Source: Arthonia radiata
Taxonomy: Eukaryota; Ascomycota; Arthoniomycetes; Arthoniales; Arthoniaceae
Assembly (NCBI GenBank): GCA_002989075.1
Contig: PSQN01000011.1
Span: 773,131 to 837,130 of the forward strand
DNA length: 64,000 bases
Reading direction: 5' to 3'
The translations under genes and the position numbers were made by a program. The notes under the pieces are model-generated. The model was not told the DNA's origin. It saw only the letters and a program-made list of their open reading frames with translations, and did no database searches. Positions 1 through 12,500 of the stretch are shown in pieces (the first letter of the stretch is position 1; each line of letters starts with the position of its first letter).

Positions 1-216
1 TGGACCCCGGAACAGCGTTTGAAGTGGGCGGAATTGGAATTCGAGCACCCTTTGGACCGCACGAAGGCTGTCAAGAAGTACATGGAATGGACTGCGGATC
101 ACCCAGGTAAGGAGCCAACGCCGCCTGCGGATATCATGAATTCCAGCGACGGCTCTGGCTCCAGCGGCGACGACACCAAGTCCAAGAAGAAGGGCGACAA
201 AACGAAGGGGAAGTGA
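1..216 (+). CDS. 3' end of an unidentified protein-coding gene (partial)
   Basis: The frame is open from the first base of the window and ends at a TGA (214-216). It gives about 71 residues of a protein C-terminus. The first half is charged with several Trp residues (WTPEQRLKW, YMEWTADHPG). The tail is disordered and ends in a Lys-rich cluster (KSKKKGDKTKGK) that could act as a nuclear or nucleolar signal, which is an inference. No family was recognised. The upstream part lies outside the window, so length, start and domains are unknown. Coding character is supported by in-frame, non-repetitive codon use and a basic tail typical of fungal proteins, but a spurious frame cannot be excluded. Confidence 0.5.
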   Translation, partial: WTPEQRLKWAELEFEHPLDRTKAVKKYMEWTADHPGKEPTPPADIMNSSDGSGSSGDDTKSKKKGDKTKGK

Positions 217-2064
217 GGCCCTAGGGTCGTTCCACACAGCGTGTATGTCCTTGTGTCGTCTCCTAATGTTCTCGTATTGACGTCTCCAAGACAACAATAT
301 CTCAGCTACAGTCAATCATTCTTGCAGGCCCCACGGAAATTTCAAGGTCACACGCTGCTCACAATCCTCTCTACTTACGTCACTGAGAATATCGCTTACG
401 GATCTATCTTTAAACCACAGAGATTTGATAAATTCTTGAGCTTGCCTTCATTGTAGCTTTCACTCCGTTCGATCTTTCTCATGTGGCATTCGGACTCATT
501 GACTTGATTGACCATCTTGTAGCAAGCGCGTCAAGCCATGCGTCTCCTTATGAAGGAGGCGCAGCATCACCATGCACACTGCCGGTACGCCCTTGCCCAT
601 TCGCTCACTCGAGCTCTCTAGAACTCTGTCGCAAGTCCGCTCCCATTTCTCCAACTGCATATCTTTCACATGTATACCAGCGCATGTAAGTGTTTGAAAC
701 CCCGCAGAGTGTCTTCCTACGACTGAGCTAATCGATACGTCTTGCCCCCGGCAGCGCAGCGGGGTATGCTGGCACTTCAAAGTCTTCGCTATAGGATCGC
801 ACTTGCGTGCTCGTGCCTTGCGCGCGTATGCTGAGAAGTTCTGCGGCTGTGATGCTTTGAGAAACACCAATGAGCTTCAAATGTCCACAAGGCCTTTGAT
901 CATGCGCGACCGACGTAGTGATCAACAGGGTCGGCCGATCAATTTGAGCGAATGATAACAACCACTTGTGGTGAAGAGCGCTCACTGCCATTGCTGCTTG
1001 AATGTTTGCCTTTTCAGCAGAAGAAGTTCAGCAGACGCTCGAAATCGATGAAACGCAAAGCAAGCAGGTTTCCAGCAATGGCAAAGAAGATCAGAGCAGC
1101 GTAAGGAACCTTGGCATGCGAAAATGCTATATTTCCGAATCAGACGGGATGAGATCTCGTTTACCTTGACTAAAATCTTTAAGCGACGGCGACGCTGGAG
1201 ATGCGAAAAGAAAATGTGGCACAGTCGTTGGTTGGACTGCTAACCCGTACCTACGTACAAAGACTGCGGCCAATGCCCATCTGATACTGCATCAGTTCCA
1301 GTGGGAGACTCGCCTCTTCATATCATTGTATGTCTTCATAAATTCCACGTACTTCGAGTTCGCCTCACCGCGTTTCTCGTCACACTCATCTTTGGCATTT
1401 ACAGTTGCGCCAATACCTGCAGGCCAAAATCCGTCGTCTTCTCAGGGGAATAGTCACCCCGAGTAGCTACATCATATATCCTTCGAAGAAACCAGTTCCG
1501 AGACGTCTTGAGACTTTGCGGCTTCTACATCGCCGCCATTAAGGCATGCTCAAGAATCGGTTGATTTTGAGTTTCATCGTGTGGCGGTTGGACGCGGCCT
1601 TGATGCTAACGTGTCGTACATGTATCAATCTGAAATGGTAGCCAATGCCTCAATGAACCGCTGGGATGTTCAACAGTGAGCTCCGCGTCGAACCCTCCGC
1701 GGCCTTCAGTGAAAGGTTGCCAAGGGGTGTTTGTGTTTGTAGCGACTTTTTCCCAGGGATACCGGACTGTGTTGAAGCTCGCCGTCATGCTCCAGGTATT
1801 ATCGGAAGGTGGAGTCAATGCGTCCACACAGATGATGTACGTGGCCTCGAGTAGCTACTAGAGACGATATGGTGCTTGCAGCTGGATATTGATTGACGTA
1901 CTTAACAGACGTACTCAAGACTCGTGTTAACGTCAAAGTGGCCTATGAAGGCCACAAGAAAGACTCTTCAATCAGTTTCTGATCGTTCGTGTCCTGAAGA
2001 TCTAGTACTCGTTTCTCGCAGCGGTTGCCGCGACACCCATTAACGCATGAACAGGGCTCCCGGC
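217..2064. other. Intergenic, no gene seen
   Basis: About 1.85 kb between the 3' end of the first gene and the stop of the MTW1 gene. It holds only short overlapping frames on both strands, without domain-like content or linked splice signals. No repeat or RNA gene was recognised. Confidence 0.5.
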
Positions 2065-3119
2065 TTACTTCCCAAAGGCTCTGGCAACCGTCTCGATGCC
2101 CTGTACGTCCTCGCGGCTCACCTTCGGGCCTAGTCCCCCACTACTGTTGCCGACTTTTCCGATCGCAGCCTCGACACCTCGCTCAATGTACCGCTCCCGC
2201 TCTTCATCTTTCGCCGCCCGCTTAGGCGCGCTGAATCCCTTGGCTTGAGCTTCTCTCAGCTGTGTAACCAACTTCTTCAGCTGCGGCAGTTGCGCAAGCG
2301 CTGCCTGCGTCTGCACGGTCACCGGCGAAGCCTGTGAAGACCCGGAGTTGACGCGAAGCGCGGCGAGTTGAGGAGAGTGTTGCAGGAAAGAGATGTTCGC
2401 GCCTTGTTGAGATTGCGGATCAAGTTGTGCAGGTGGTGTGAGAAGCATGCGAAGTTGGTCGACAAGGGCAGTGTTGCGCGCGCTCTCGGCACGCAGACTC
2501 GCGTTGAGCTTCTGTGTCTCGTGCAGCTTCCTTCTTTTGCGGATCAAGTCTTCTGCGCTGGGTTGATCTTGTGTGTGTGCTTGAGATCGTAGCGTGCTGA
2601 AGTCAAGCCCGTCGTAATGCCGCAGCCGTATCCATCGCTCGAGCCCTTCGGGTATTGTGAGAATGTTTCGCAGCAGATAGATTTCCAGCCGATCGAAAGA
2701 GCTGTCTACGTTGCTCTCAAGCAGGGTTTCCAGCTGATGCACGCCGGTCTCTATCTCTGCTTTTGCGACTGCGTTGACGGCGTCTTGCTGGTCGGGCGAG
2801 AGGTCTGAATTGGAGAGAGTGGAGGTATTTGGCGACGTCGACGGGTCCGGCGTGAAACCGAGCGAGGTGGCCGGGGTGGATGAGAGACCTGCTTCGACAG
2901 CGTCGACCGCTCGGTATGATATCTCGTTGACCGTGTTGATTATGTCGTCGATGAGAGTCTAAGGTTATGCGGTGTTAGCCATGTTGAGTGCTTGAACAAA
3001 GTCTGTCAATTATCCGGCGCATGCTGAAGCATGAGCTGGGGACGGGCCGCGCATACCAGCGGTGTATAGCGGAAGTGTTCAGTGAGGAGCGACTGTACTT
3101 CTTGCTTGGAAGATGGCAT
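2065..3119 (-). CDS. MTW1: Kinetochore protein Mis12/Mtw1
   Basis: Subunit of the Mis12/MIND complex, which links inner centromere proteins to the outer kinetochore. Two exons are inferred: 3119-3057 and 2958-2065, joined over a 98-bp intron with donor GTATGC and acceptor TTAG, phase 0. The spliced product is 318 aa; yeast Mtw1 is 289. The N-terminus carries the family signature: LLTEHFRYTPL from exon 1 runs directly into TLIDDIINTVNEI from exon 2. A second family block follows around residues 115-140 (FDRLEIYLLRNIL, then PEGLERWIRLRHYDGLDF). Coiled-coil-like heptads occupy roughly 150-190, and the C-terminal third is polar and less conserved. The start was chosen because this ATG gives the canonical N-terminus. 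Exon 2 has no ATG of its own at its 5' end, so the splice is required. Recognition of the family is secure. Confidence 0.92.
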
Positions 3120-3792
3120 TGTCACGCGCCGACACCGATCACGGAGTCCAGAAACGCGTCGCACGCACACCAACGAGTTGGTCTTGTTTACTGAGGAATT
3201 ATCCGCCGAGGATAGGCCGACCAAAGCTGGGGGATAAACACCTCGTTGAATCTCAAAATTGTGGCACTCAACACACCTCAGGCGCAGTGGCGCGTACGTC
3301 TACGTCCCTCCATCCAACCCCAGACTGTATTGCAAGATGTATAACGCAAGTCGTATTCGACAGAAGTCTATGTTCATCATGTGCAACGGAACTCTCGAAT
3401 CTCATTGACGACTGCTACGCCAGCCCTCTGGCTTCCGCACCGTCACCTTGGTAGCAAAGCTAGGTCGGCGTGGTTACTCGGCATCGCTTCTCCTCCGTCT
3501 GAATGTGTTAACGACTCGGCGCTCTACGAGCATCCTACTCGGGACAGGACAAGTGCAAGCGCCCCACATGTGTTTGAGTTCACACAAAGCGGTCGTCACC
3601 AAGGCAAGAGCCATTCATCATTCTCGGGAAGCAGCAAGAGCAGATGTACCAATTGCCTTGTCCTTCGTTTTGACCCTCTTTCGTAACTTATCGCCCAGCC
3701 CGCCGTATCTGTATCTCTGTCCGTCTCATTCACTCAATTGCATCTACTCGGCGTATCACAGTATTCTCACTATCTACTTTCCACTCGTTAGT
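3120..3792. other. Divergent promoter region between MTW1 and an F-box-like gene
   Basis: About 670 bp separate the two start codons. The last 150 bp before the plus-strand ATG are pyrimidine-rich, as is common in fungal promoters and 5' UTRs. No specific regulatory motif could be assigned. Confidence 0.4.
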
Positions 3793-5352
3793 ATGACAAC
3801 ACCACAGGACAACAGTCTCCCACTGCCTCATCAACCAGTACTTCTCAGGCATCATTGGGATCCTAGCCACCCAGATTTTCGGTTCCCCATCTTCGTCCTC
3901 GACACAGCGCTCCTGATCACAGTTGTCGAGGTTTTAGACATCACCACCTTGAAGAACTTCAGGGGTGCAAGCCGCTTATGCAGGGACCTGGCCAACAAGT
4001 TCTTCTATCGATCAGTGCGCACAGATCTCTCCCCTGCCAGTCTGGAATACCTTGACTATATTGGCAACGACGAAAGCTTGCGTCCCTGCGTGAAACGCCT
4101 CACTGTTTGCGGTGGTCGTATGAGTAAAGAAGTGGCATGGGCGCACGCTCCACCTCACTAGTATTGGGACGAGACAGGCCGTGTCGTGATTGAGGTAAGC
4201 CTTTGAGCACCCACACATCCCGCCTTGTTGTCTCAAAACCATCGCCGGGTAGCGTACGCGCCGGCGTTGTCTCTGAACGCGTTGCTTGAATCCTGACAAA
4301 ACCTTAGAAGAGGCTGTGCTAATATCCTGTCCCTAGGTAAGCTTGCACGTCTGCTTCCATTCCTTTCTTGTGAGGCTGGCCTTTCGAACGTAGCCAAGAG
4401 ATTGTAGAATCCAATTTACGAGAGGCTACGAGCGCTGTTACCCGACAGGCTTAATCATTGTTCGTCTTTTCGATTCGTTGACGACCCCATCGAGATCGGG
4501 CGCTTTTGCCACTTGGCAGGACAGGAATGTTGGCCTACGTGGGACGAACTCGCAATTGCAGTTTTCAGACGCATCGACGCGATATCAATGATCCTGCATA
4601 TCGTTCAGCAAACGGGCTTGCCGCTGAACTCCCTCGCTTTGGTTGGAAACACTTGGCGGATGGAACGGCCTCAGATCTCGAAGCAGCTGTTTTGGGCAAC
4701 GCTCTACAACCCAACTCTCAGGTCTATCTTGTGTGCCAAGCTTGGCCACTTTCAGCTTCACGACAGAAAGCTTGGGCAATGCGAATGGGACCTTTTTGTG
4801 ATCGCATTTGCAAGCAAGCTCAAGGCACTACAGCTCGACACTAAGCCATCGGTACCTCCCTCATCGTACCAAATGATCGCCAATACACTGGCACAGTCAA
4901 ACCCGGATTGGTTTTCGACCCTATGCAAGGAGCTGAAAGTGCTGCACCTGCGTCGTGATTTCCTGCCCTCACGACTCGCTGCTGCTACCTCGCTACGGCA
5001 GCTCAAACTAATCAAAGTGGCGCTCGACAACGCTACTATACCCTTTTATCAAGGTGAATGGCCCGAGGTCTTTCGCCTGTTCAGCACAGAGTTCGATCAT
5101 CTCGAGCACGCAGAGTTCCGCGATCTTGATATCTACCTGGCCTTTCACGAGAACGCGAGCGTAATCGTGGGCCAAACTTGGTTCGACTTCAATAACGATG
5201 CCGCAGCTTCTGCTGTTACATCGACCGGACGGCTGCGTCTGCACTTACTAGAAGTGAACTACAATTTGAAGTACACACGAGGCGTTCGTCTTTGGGGTCC
5301 TGGCATCAGGTCTATGCTCTCGACATTGTCGTTCAAGACCTGGACGGAATAG
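3793..5352 (+). CDS. F-box-like protein, splicing partly uncertain
   Basis: The N-terminal 110 residues contain an F-box-like stretch (FPIFVLDTALLITVVEVLDI, then LKNFRGASRLCRDLANKFFYRS). These proteins recruit substrates to SCF ubiquitin ligases. The rest, about 315 residues, is a leucine-rich region without recognisable repeats. Preferred exons are 3793-4117, 4178-4194 and 4408-5352. Intron 1 (4118-4177) has donor GTATGA, a CTCAC branch site and acceptor CAG; it removes an in-frame TAG at 4159-4161. Intron 2 (4195-4407, 213 bp) has donor GTAAGC and acceptor TGTAG. An alternative first intron, 4105-4161, with a poor GTTTGC donor would keep YWDETGRVVIE. The model is about 430 aa. Substrate and function are unknown. 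Confidence 0.65.
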
Positions 5353-5609
5353 GACCTAACTCAGCACAGATTGAGGTGAGTGAGGGAGAGCATGTGGGAC
5401 GACGGAAAGGCCTAATTAGGGGTGAATGGAAAGGTTGTGGCAGTCCTCTCACTATGCCTTTCCATAAGGACGAAACATTCATTGTAGCATGCATCTTCTT
5501 CTGCGTACTTTATTAAGTGACACCAATGCAGTCTAAAGACCCGCTCCTCACGACGCCTGGAAATGACGAAACCATGCCCTGTTCATGCAGCCACCACGCA
5601 CACCTTCCT
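5353..5609. other. Convergent 3' flanks
   Basis: About 260 bp between the stop of the F-box-like gene (+) and the stop of the phosphate carrier (-). It presumably holds both 3' UTRs. No hairpin or coding potential was seen. Confidence 0.4.
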
Positions 5610-6705
5610 CTACTTCGCAATCTCCACACCGCCAGTAGCACCAAGAGCCTTAACATTCATTAGCATTGCTCATCGGCAAATCGCATGCGCATTGGAAACT
5701 CACCTTCTTGATGTCACCGTAGATGGCGAATTGGCCAGCTGTCAATCCCCCCACCATGAACAATCTCGTCCCGATACCGGCGTATGAACCTCTCAGACCA
5801 AGCTCACCAGCAATCTTGACTAGCCGCGTCACGGTGCCCTCGCCCGGTGCACCCTTGGTCTTGTTGATCTTGCTTAGCATCGTATCTGCAGGCTGCGACA
5901 CGATCGCCGCCGCGAAACCGGCAATCAGACCAGCCCCGAGGTTCACGCCCGTCTGCCCAGCATTTGACAGCTTCTCCTTATCGAAGAAGTTCTTATACGC
6001 CAGCTCGGACATCTTCTCGTACACCACGAACTTTGACATCGTGTACGGCACCTGCTTGAACAAGATCGGGCCAAAGCCCGAGTAAAACGCGCCAATCCCC
6101 TCCTGGCTTGCGATCTTTCCGAACCCGCTCAACAGCCCGCTCGCGAACGTCGGCTCAGACACCAGCCGAATCCTCGTCGCTTCCAGCGGGCAGAGCGCAA
6201 TATCCGCGAAGAACTCGGCGAACGCAGACGACACGAGGTAGACGGAGGTGCGGTTGTCGCGCGCAGCCTCGTAGCCGATGAGGTTGATGGATTGCTGCTT
6301 GAAAAACTCGTACCCGCCGAACTTGAACGCGCCCTGCAGGAAGTAGCCGGCGGCGGTGGGCCCGAAGCCGGTGGCGAGTGCGCCGGCGCCTTCGTTTTGG
6401 ATGACTTTGCGAAAGCCGCCGATCATGCCGGTGTTGTAGGTGACGGGGTCGAGCTGGATGCGGGTTTTGACGCTGTCGGAGGTGGGTTAGCCATTGGACG
6501 TGAGCTCCATTGATGCGCGCGTGCCGTCCTCAATGAGGGTCTGGGGCTGGTCTATAATTATAGCGACTTACACATCAACGGGTGTGAAAGCTCCGTGCGT
6601 AACGGAGCAGCAGACAGCGCCAGCGAAAGCGAAGCGCGAGTAGAGTTGCAGGCCGGAGAGCTTTGGGGGCTCGCTGGCCTGCGTGCCTTTTAGTGCGGAG
6701 GCCAT
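5610..6705 (-). CDS. MIR1: Mitochondrial phosphate carrier (Mir1/PiC type)
   Basis: Inner mitochondrial membrane carrier importing phosphate into the matrix for ATP synthesis. Three exons are inferred: 6705-6572, 6472-5704 and 5648-5610. Intron 1 has donor GTAAGT (phase 2); intron 2 is 55 bp with donor GTGAGT. The product is 313 aa; yeast Mir1 is 311. The three carrier-repeat signatures are visible: PVDVVKTR (spliced across intron 1), PLEATRIR and PADTMLSK. Family stretches include [24 protein letters not shown] and [20 protein letters not shown]. The last 12 residues ([12 protein letters not shown]) come from the short third exon and match the usual C-terminus. It is transcribed divergently from a histidine phosphatase, with about 580 bp between start codons. 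Confidence 0.95.
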
Positions 6706-7285
6706 CGCTGTGTCTATGGAGTGGAGTCGAGGATGTAAGAGAACGGAATGTCAAGGGTGAGGTCAGGGAGTAATGCGCAGATGATCAATGGACAAAGGAC
6801 GGATGGATATTGGAGGTTGGGAATGAAAAGATTGAGCTCCCTCAAAACATTTTACCCTGATTCTTCCGAGCTTCAAGGACACACTAGCGAATAAGATCTT
6901 TCACGTGATTGCACGCCTTGTAGGGCTGTCGCAGGGGATGGCAGGGGCATTAATTTCTTCCCCAAAGAGCATCAACTGAAGAATTCCATGCTCTATGCTC
7001 AGTATCTCATGAAGTTGCTTGCAAACTTCAGCGACTAGATCGAGAAGTTCCGCGCTTTGTCGATAATCTGACCGTGCCGCTGCTTCCACGTTAGAGATTG
7101 TGCAACTGCCTCAAAGTATGATTCGTAAATAGCAGTTGCCTCGTTTACAGTCCTGTCCAGCATTGCAGTCAAGCCATTTGCATGTTTGCAATACTTTCCT
7201 CCATCTACACCCACGCCATTCTTATGCTTCAAAAGTCTGGTTCAGCTCTTTTGTTACTCGCTTACAGCTAATCTAAGCCACCACG
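6706..7285. promoter_or_regulatory. Shared divergent promoter of phosphate carrier and histidine phosphatase
   Basis: The 580-bp gap separates two divergent ATGs. It contains a palindromic CACGTG at 6902-6907, 197 bp from the carrier start and 379 bp from the phosphatase start, and a CACGTT at 7087-7092. CACGTG/CACGTK is the site bound by the phosphate-response bHLH factors Pho4 (yeast) and NUC-1 (Neurospora), but Cbf1-type factors use the same core. Regulation by phosphate is an inference from motif plus gene content. Confidence 0.4.
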
Positions 7286-9136
7286 ATGAACAAGAGAAGA
7301 CCGTCTCGTCCTGAGGATGAATATGATGAAAAGGGTCGCAGCATCCCGTCTCTTGATGGTCATCACGAGAGAGACCTTTTCACTAGGAAATCACACTCCA
7401 AAGGCCAAGGCCCCGAAAGCTTCAAGTGGCTTCCAGCGCTCATATCACTTGCGTAAGTCGTTGTAGACGCGCTACAATGGTTCCGCGGCCTGATTATAAC
7501 ACACGTTAGGACCATCGGCGGGTTGATTGTGGCTATGTACTATCTCTGGGAAGCAAGCATTGGTAATTGCAACGACTATCGCAAAGGCTATTGGTGCCAC
7601 AAGAAGTTCTCGCACAAATGGGGACAATATTCGCCATTCTTCGACGTCAGAAAAACAGACGTCATGAAGGACGACTACGAATTGGAAAAACCTCTCAACA
7701 TGCAATTTCCACCAGGCTGCTCTCTCGGCATGGTGGCGATGCTGTCGCGACATGGGGCTAGAGGCCCGACTGCGCACAAGAATGAGCTCTACAATGACAC
7801 AATCGCCAAGATCAAGTACCAAATGCACGGTCATGGTGAGTTTGGCTACAAAGACGAGTACCGCTTCCTCAGGCATTACAAGTATGACCTCGTGCCGGAT
7901 GAACTGAACAAGTTTGGCAAGGAACAGCTGCAAGACTCTGGCCGTTTCTTCTTTTACCGATACGGCGACGTCAACTACTTCTCAATACCTTTGATTCGCG
8001 CAAGTGAGCAACAGCGAGTCTATGACAGCGCCGAGCGCTGGCGCTCCGGCTTCGTGGATGGCGCAAAAGTAACGAACGCCTTCAGTCACAACGGCTGGTT
8101 CATGAGTCACCCGAAGGATCCTGAAGAGGACGAGATACCCATCTATACGATTCCAGAATGCTCTGAATGCAACAATACGCTACACCACTCCCGTTGCACA
8201 GCCCATGAAACTGGTCGGTTTAGTCGCCTCGCCGAGGACATACAGACGAACTTCACCAGGACGTATTTTCAAGACACTGTGAATCGACTAAACACCGATC
8301 TTCGCACCGACATCGTGACTAGGCTCAATGAGACTGACGTGATCAACTTGATGCAGCTTTGCGCATTCGACACCCTCGACAAGCGGCCAAAGACGCAATC
8401 CTCACCCTTCTGTCGCCTTTTCGAAGAGAAGGAGTTCGTCCTACTTGACTACTACGAGACGCTTGATAAGTGGTACTCGTACAGTCATGGAAATGAACTC
8501 GGTCCCACGCAAGGCGTCGGGTGGGTCAATGAGCTGCTGGCCAGGTTGACGGACAGCCCTGTTCATGATCATACGAGCACAAATCGCACCCTTGACACTG
8601 ATCCACGCACCTTCCCCTTGCCTGCAAACGGCGTCCACATCTTCGCAGACTTCACGCATGATAACGACCTCACAGCAGCAGTCTCCGCGCTTGGTTACTA
8701 CAATCATAGCAATGTGGACAAGGGCTGGCCCGGGAATATAGTCCAGACTGGTGGCTTCTCTAGCGCTTGGGTCTGCCCTTTTGCAGCGCGCGTCTACGTG
8801 GAGAAGCTGATCTGCCCAACCAACCACGATACTTTCGAGTTTCGTAAGCGTGACCAAGTTCCCATTCTCAACACGCATGTCGGCGAAGACGGACGAGTGC
8901 ATCCGGACATGGATCAATACGTGCGAGTCATCATCAACAACCGAGTGATGCCCCCTGTGGCCTGCCGCTCCAGGGAGTACAGCCAGTATGGACTTTGCCA
9001 TCTCCAAGACTTTGTCGACAGTCAGACATTTGCGCAGCAAGGTGGCAAGTGGGATCAATGCTTTGAACCAGAAAATGTTGAGCCTCCATCGCCCTTAGAG
9101 CCGAGAGACGTGGAGAAGGTATGGTCGTCATCATAG
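7286..9136 (+). CDS. Membrane-anchored histidine acid phosphatase (phytase-like)
   Basis: Member of the histidine phosphatase superfamily, branch 2, which hydrolyses phosphomonoesters through a phosphohistidine intermediate. Two exons, 7286-7452 and 7510-9136, flank a 57-bp intron (GTAAGT...TTAG, phase 2). The product is 597 aa. Residues 1-46 are polar and basic. A hydrophobic segment follows at about 48-68 (LPALISLATIGGLIVAMYYL) with no cleavage site apparent, so a type II membrane protein is inferred. The catalytic RHGARGP lies at about 136-142. The distal acid/base motif is in FADFTHDNDL near residue 435. Several N-x-S/T sites fit a luminal or extracellular catalytic domain. The true substrate (phytate, phosphoprotein, other) cannot be read from the sequence. 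Confidence 0.9.
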
Positions 9137-9551
9137 GAGATACGTACCTTGGCTACGTTGGGCCTGGCGTTCGAGGAACCGCGGAGATGGCTCAGAGAGC
9201 TTGTGCGGTCTCTGGTAGAAATGCGGTACAGGCAGGTTGTCGTGACGCCTGCGAGGCCGCTGGGTGATGACTCAATGACTTGATGACTTGATGAACCTAC
9301 TGATCCCCCTAATGTATTAACACCACCATGCAGTCCTTTTTAGGTCGCATGAGCTACTAGATGACACTTTGAGCAATGCTCATACTAAGATCGTCAAAGA
9401 CGTCGGTATCGAGTATATCCATTTACGAGACCATGCTACGCCAGCCCCATGCAGCTTCCCAACGAGATATGTATACTGTGCAATCATCACGCTATGCAAA
9501 TACCCACCTTCACAAGATCCCGAACGCCACCCAACCAAAGTGTATACAAGA
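9137..9551. other. Convergent 3' flanks
   Basis: About 415 bp between the phosphatase stop (+) and the stop of the giant RhoGEF-like gene (-). Direct short repeats of TGATGACT occur near 9260-9295. No coding potential was seen. Confidence 0.4.
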
Positions 9552-12500
9552 TCAATACCTCACCGCCCTCCCCACCAGCCCAAACATAAATCCCGCCTCC
9601 GCCTCCGCTTTACACTGCACCATATACGTCCTCGCCCGTCCACTCATCACGCTCCCCCTCTTTCCCACCTCATCCCGTCTCTCCCACACATTCATCGCAA
9701 TCCCCACTCTCCCCACCCGCTCAAAGCTCGTCTCGCCCAACGTCGCATCCAACAATACCTCCCCCTTCGTCTTCCCCAGCACCACTATCCGCTTACTCTG
9801 TATCAGCCTGCCGTCCGGTGCTAAAGGTGGCGGCGCACCCGGCGGCCGCGGCGGCTGTAGCACCGTTAACCTCGCTGATCCGCGATCGCGCCAGGTATTA
9901 TTTGGCTGTTGCCGTTCGTAAAGGCGGATCTTGAGGTTCCGGATACCGAGCGGTGTTCCGAAGCTTGGATCGATACCAGCGTTGAGCTCAGCGGCCGAAG
10001 CGCCTAAGCCTGCACCTGTGCCCGCTGGTGGTGTCGAGGTTCCGGAGGCCGCGGCGCCCGAGGAGGAAGAAAACGTAGCGGACGTGCGGGACGAGGGCCC
10101 GTGGTCGATACTGCTTTTGGCAAGGGAGAAGGCTTTGGAGCCGGGGTTGGCGAGGCGCTTGAGCGCTGTTCCTAGTGCGTCACCCAGCGTGTCGACAACG
10201 GAGGAGGAGGTCTGGTCTGTGTTCGCTGCGATGGAGGGCGTTCGTCTGGACTTTGCGCGGTAGCTGGATTTGCGACCGAGGCCGAAGATGCCGCGGCCGG
10301 AGACAGATGCGTCCGGCCGGCTATCCATGATTGATGCCCAATTTGAGCGGCGTGGGGCCGGGTGCGCGTTTTGCAGGGCGATGTATGTGGGGTTGTGGAT
10401 GCGGGAGTGATTGATGGCGGCGTAGAGGGCGTCGCATTCGGTGTTGGTGCGGGAGCGGAGCATGAATTGGTTGGTGCGTTTTGCGGTGTGTAGTGTGGAG
10501 GCGGGGGTTGGTGGTGAGCGGATCGAGATGTCAATCGCGGTGCCTCTGCGTAGTGGGACGAGGGGTGTGAGTTCGAGGGCGAGAAGAGGTGCGAGGTTAT
10601 GTGGGCGATTGGGGTTAGATGGAGAAGATTGGTTTGAGGATGTCGGGTAAGGTTGGGGTTTTTGTGTGGCAAGCGCGGAGTTCAAGGCGGTGAGGTCGAA
10701 GGCTTCGATGAGACCTGGTGAGACGACAATTGCAACGTCGTCTGGTGTGAGCTGGTTCCAGGCGCCTTTGTCGGACCAAGCAAACAGGGATGCTATTCTC
10801 TGATTTGGCCCGGCAATGGCGCCTGGACTACCGCGAGCAGCAGTCTGACTGGCTGAGTTTGAGGGTGCGATAGTAGCTGGATTCTTCGGCTCGAAGGTCG
10901 TGGTGGGCGCCTTACGCTTGTTGTAGGCGCTGAAATCTGGGAGTGACGGGACGACGTCCTCTGCAGAAGACACCGATGTCAATGACTCTGCGTCAGAAGC
11001 ATCTTCACTATCGTCAAGTATGTTGGCGTTCAGTGACAGCTCCGAGGCTGACGATGGATCCCACTCGTGCTTAAGAGGCGACGATGTACGTCGATGCCGA
11101 GACACCGGACGGGAAGAAGGACTGTCGTTTGCCGTAGGCGGACTGAGATGTGGCGTCTTTGATCCAGCGACTTCCACAGGCTGGTCTGACTTCGCGGCCG
11201 GCTGAGAACGCTGATGGGCATACCGCGCCGGTGTGGTGGGTAAAGACCTACTTGTAGCATGGTTGTCTTTCTTGCGCGTTGGCTCTTCGGGAGATTGAGG
11301 CAGCGATACTCCACCATCTCGCCCTCCGCTCATCATGAGATTACTCAGAATATCCTCAAGGCTGCTAGGCGATTGTGACCGCTCATGCTCGCGCCGTTTC
11401 TTGCTAAAATCTGGCACAGACGATTGATATGTCGGAGCAGATGTCTCACGACGTGATGACGTTGGCTTGTGAGGAGGCATGTCGCTCACGAAAGGATCGT
11501 CTTCTGCATCGTACTCTGGTGTCGAGCCCGGTATCCATACTGAGAATGCACGACCGGACGAGGTGGTTGACATAGGTGGAGATGGTAGTCTTCGTCGTTG
11601 CTGTTGGTAGGCATTTTCTGGATCGCGCAGGGCGTTGACTGCGCTGTAATCAGATCGTCGTGGACGCTCAGGCAACGATATATCACTGCCCGCCTGTCTC
11701 ATTGCATCATTCAGACTTCGAGGTGGGCTCGGTGCGTGTGCCACGGGCGTAGTCTCGTTTCGACCATGATACCTCGTAGGTGTTTGTGGTAATGGACGAG
11801 GCTTGCCGAGCTCTGAAGAGCCTGGAGGAACGGGAGGCATCGACACTGGGCGTGGGGCCTTGACCTGGCTCTTCGGCTCTGGTGTAGAGGGGTTTGTCTC
11901 GCTGGCGGACGGTCTCGACTCGAATTGTCGAGAGATCACGCTTGCCCGCTCGCCCAGTGGCACTTCAATTTCCGTAGGACTGACTTTCCGCCGACTGACA
12001 TTGCTCTTGATCGCAAAATCATGGGTCTCGGTAGTTGATGCCAGATGATCTGGCGAAGCGAACCTGTGTACTGATGGGGTCTCAGGTGGGACGGGTTGGG
12101 TTCCTAGCATATTGAGCCACTCCATGGCGCTCTGATCGTCCTCAGGATGCAATATGAACATCTCTTGCCATGGCTGGTTGTCCACATTTGGGCCTCGAAC
12201 CATGACAACGAGATCACCGGATGTGACATCGATCCGTGACGATATACGGTCGAGTTGAATTGGAGGCAGCAACAGCCATTTAGCGGGATCATCGAGTTCA
12301 CAGATCAATACGTCGCCGCTACTGCCTTCATTGGGTTGATCATCCCGGAGTATGAGCTCGACGCGGCAGTCAATACGCTGGCCAGTAGAGTGCTGGAAGT
12401 TCAAATCAAAATTGTCTCGAGCGCGGACGCAGCGACTGGGGTCGACTTGCACTCCCGGCAACGGTGCTAATGTTCGAGGGTCACGCGCGCGAGTGCTATC

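Noticed and set aside
4105-4161. First intron of the F-box-like gene with donor GTTTGC
   Set aside because: Donor is poor and a better GTATGA donor with a CTCAC branch site exists; kept only as an alternative.
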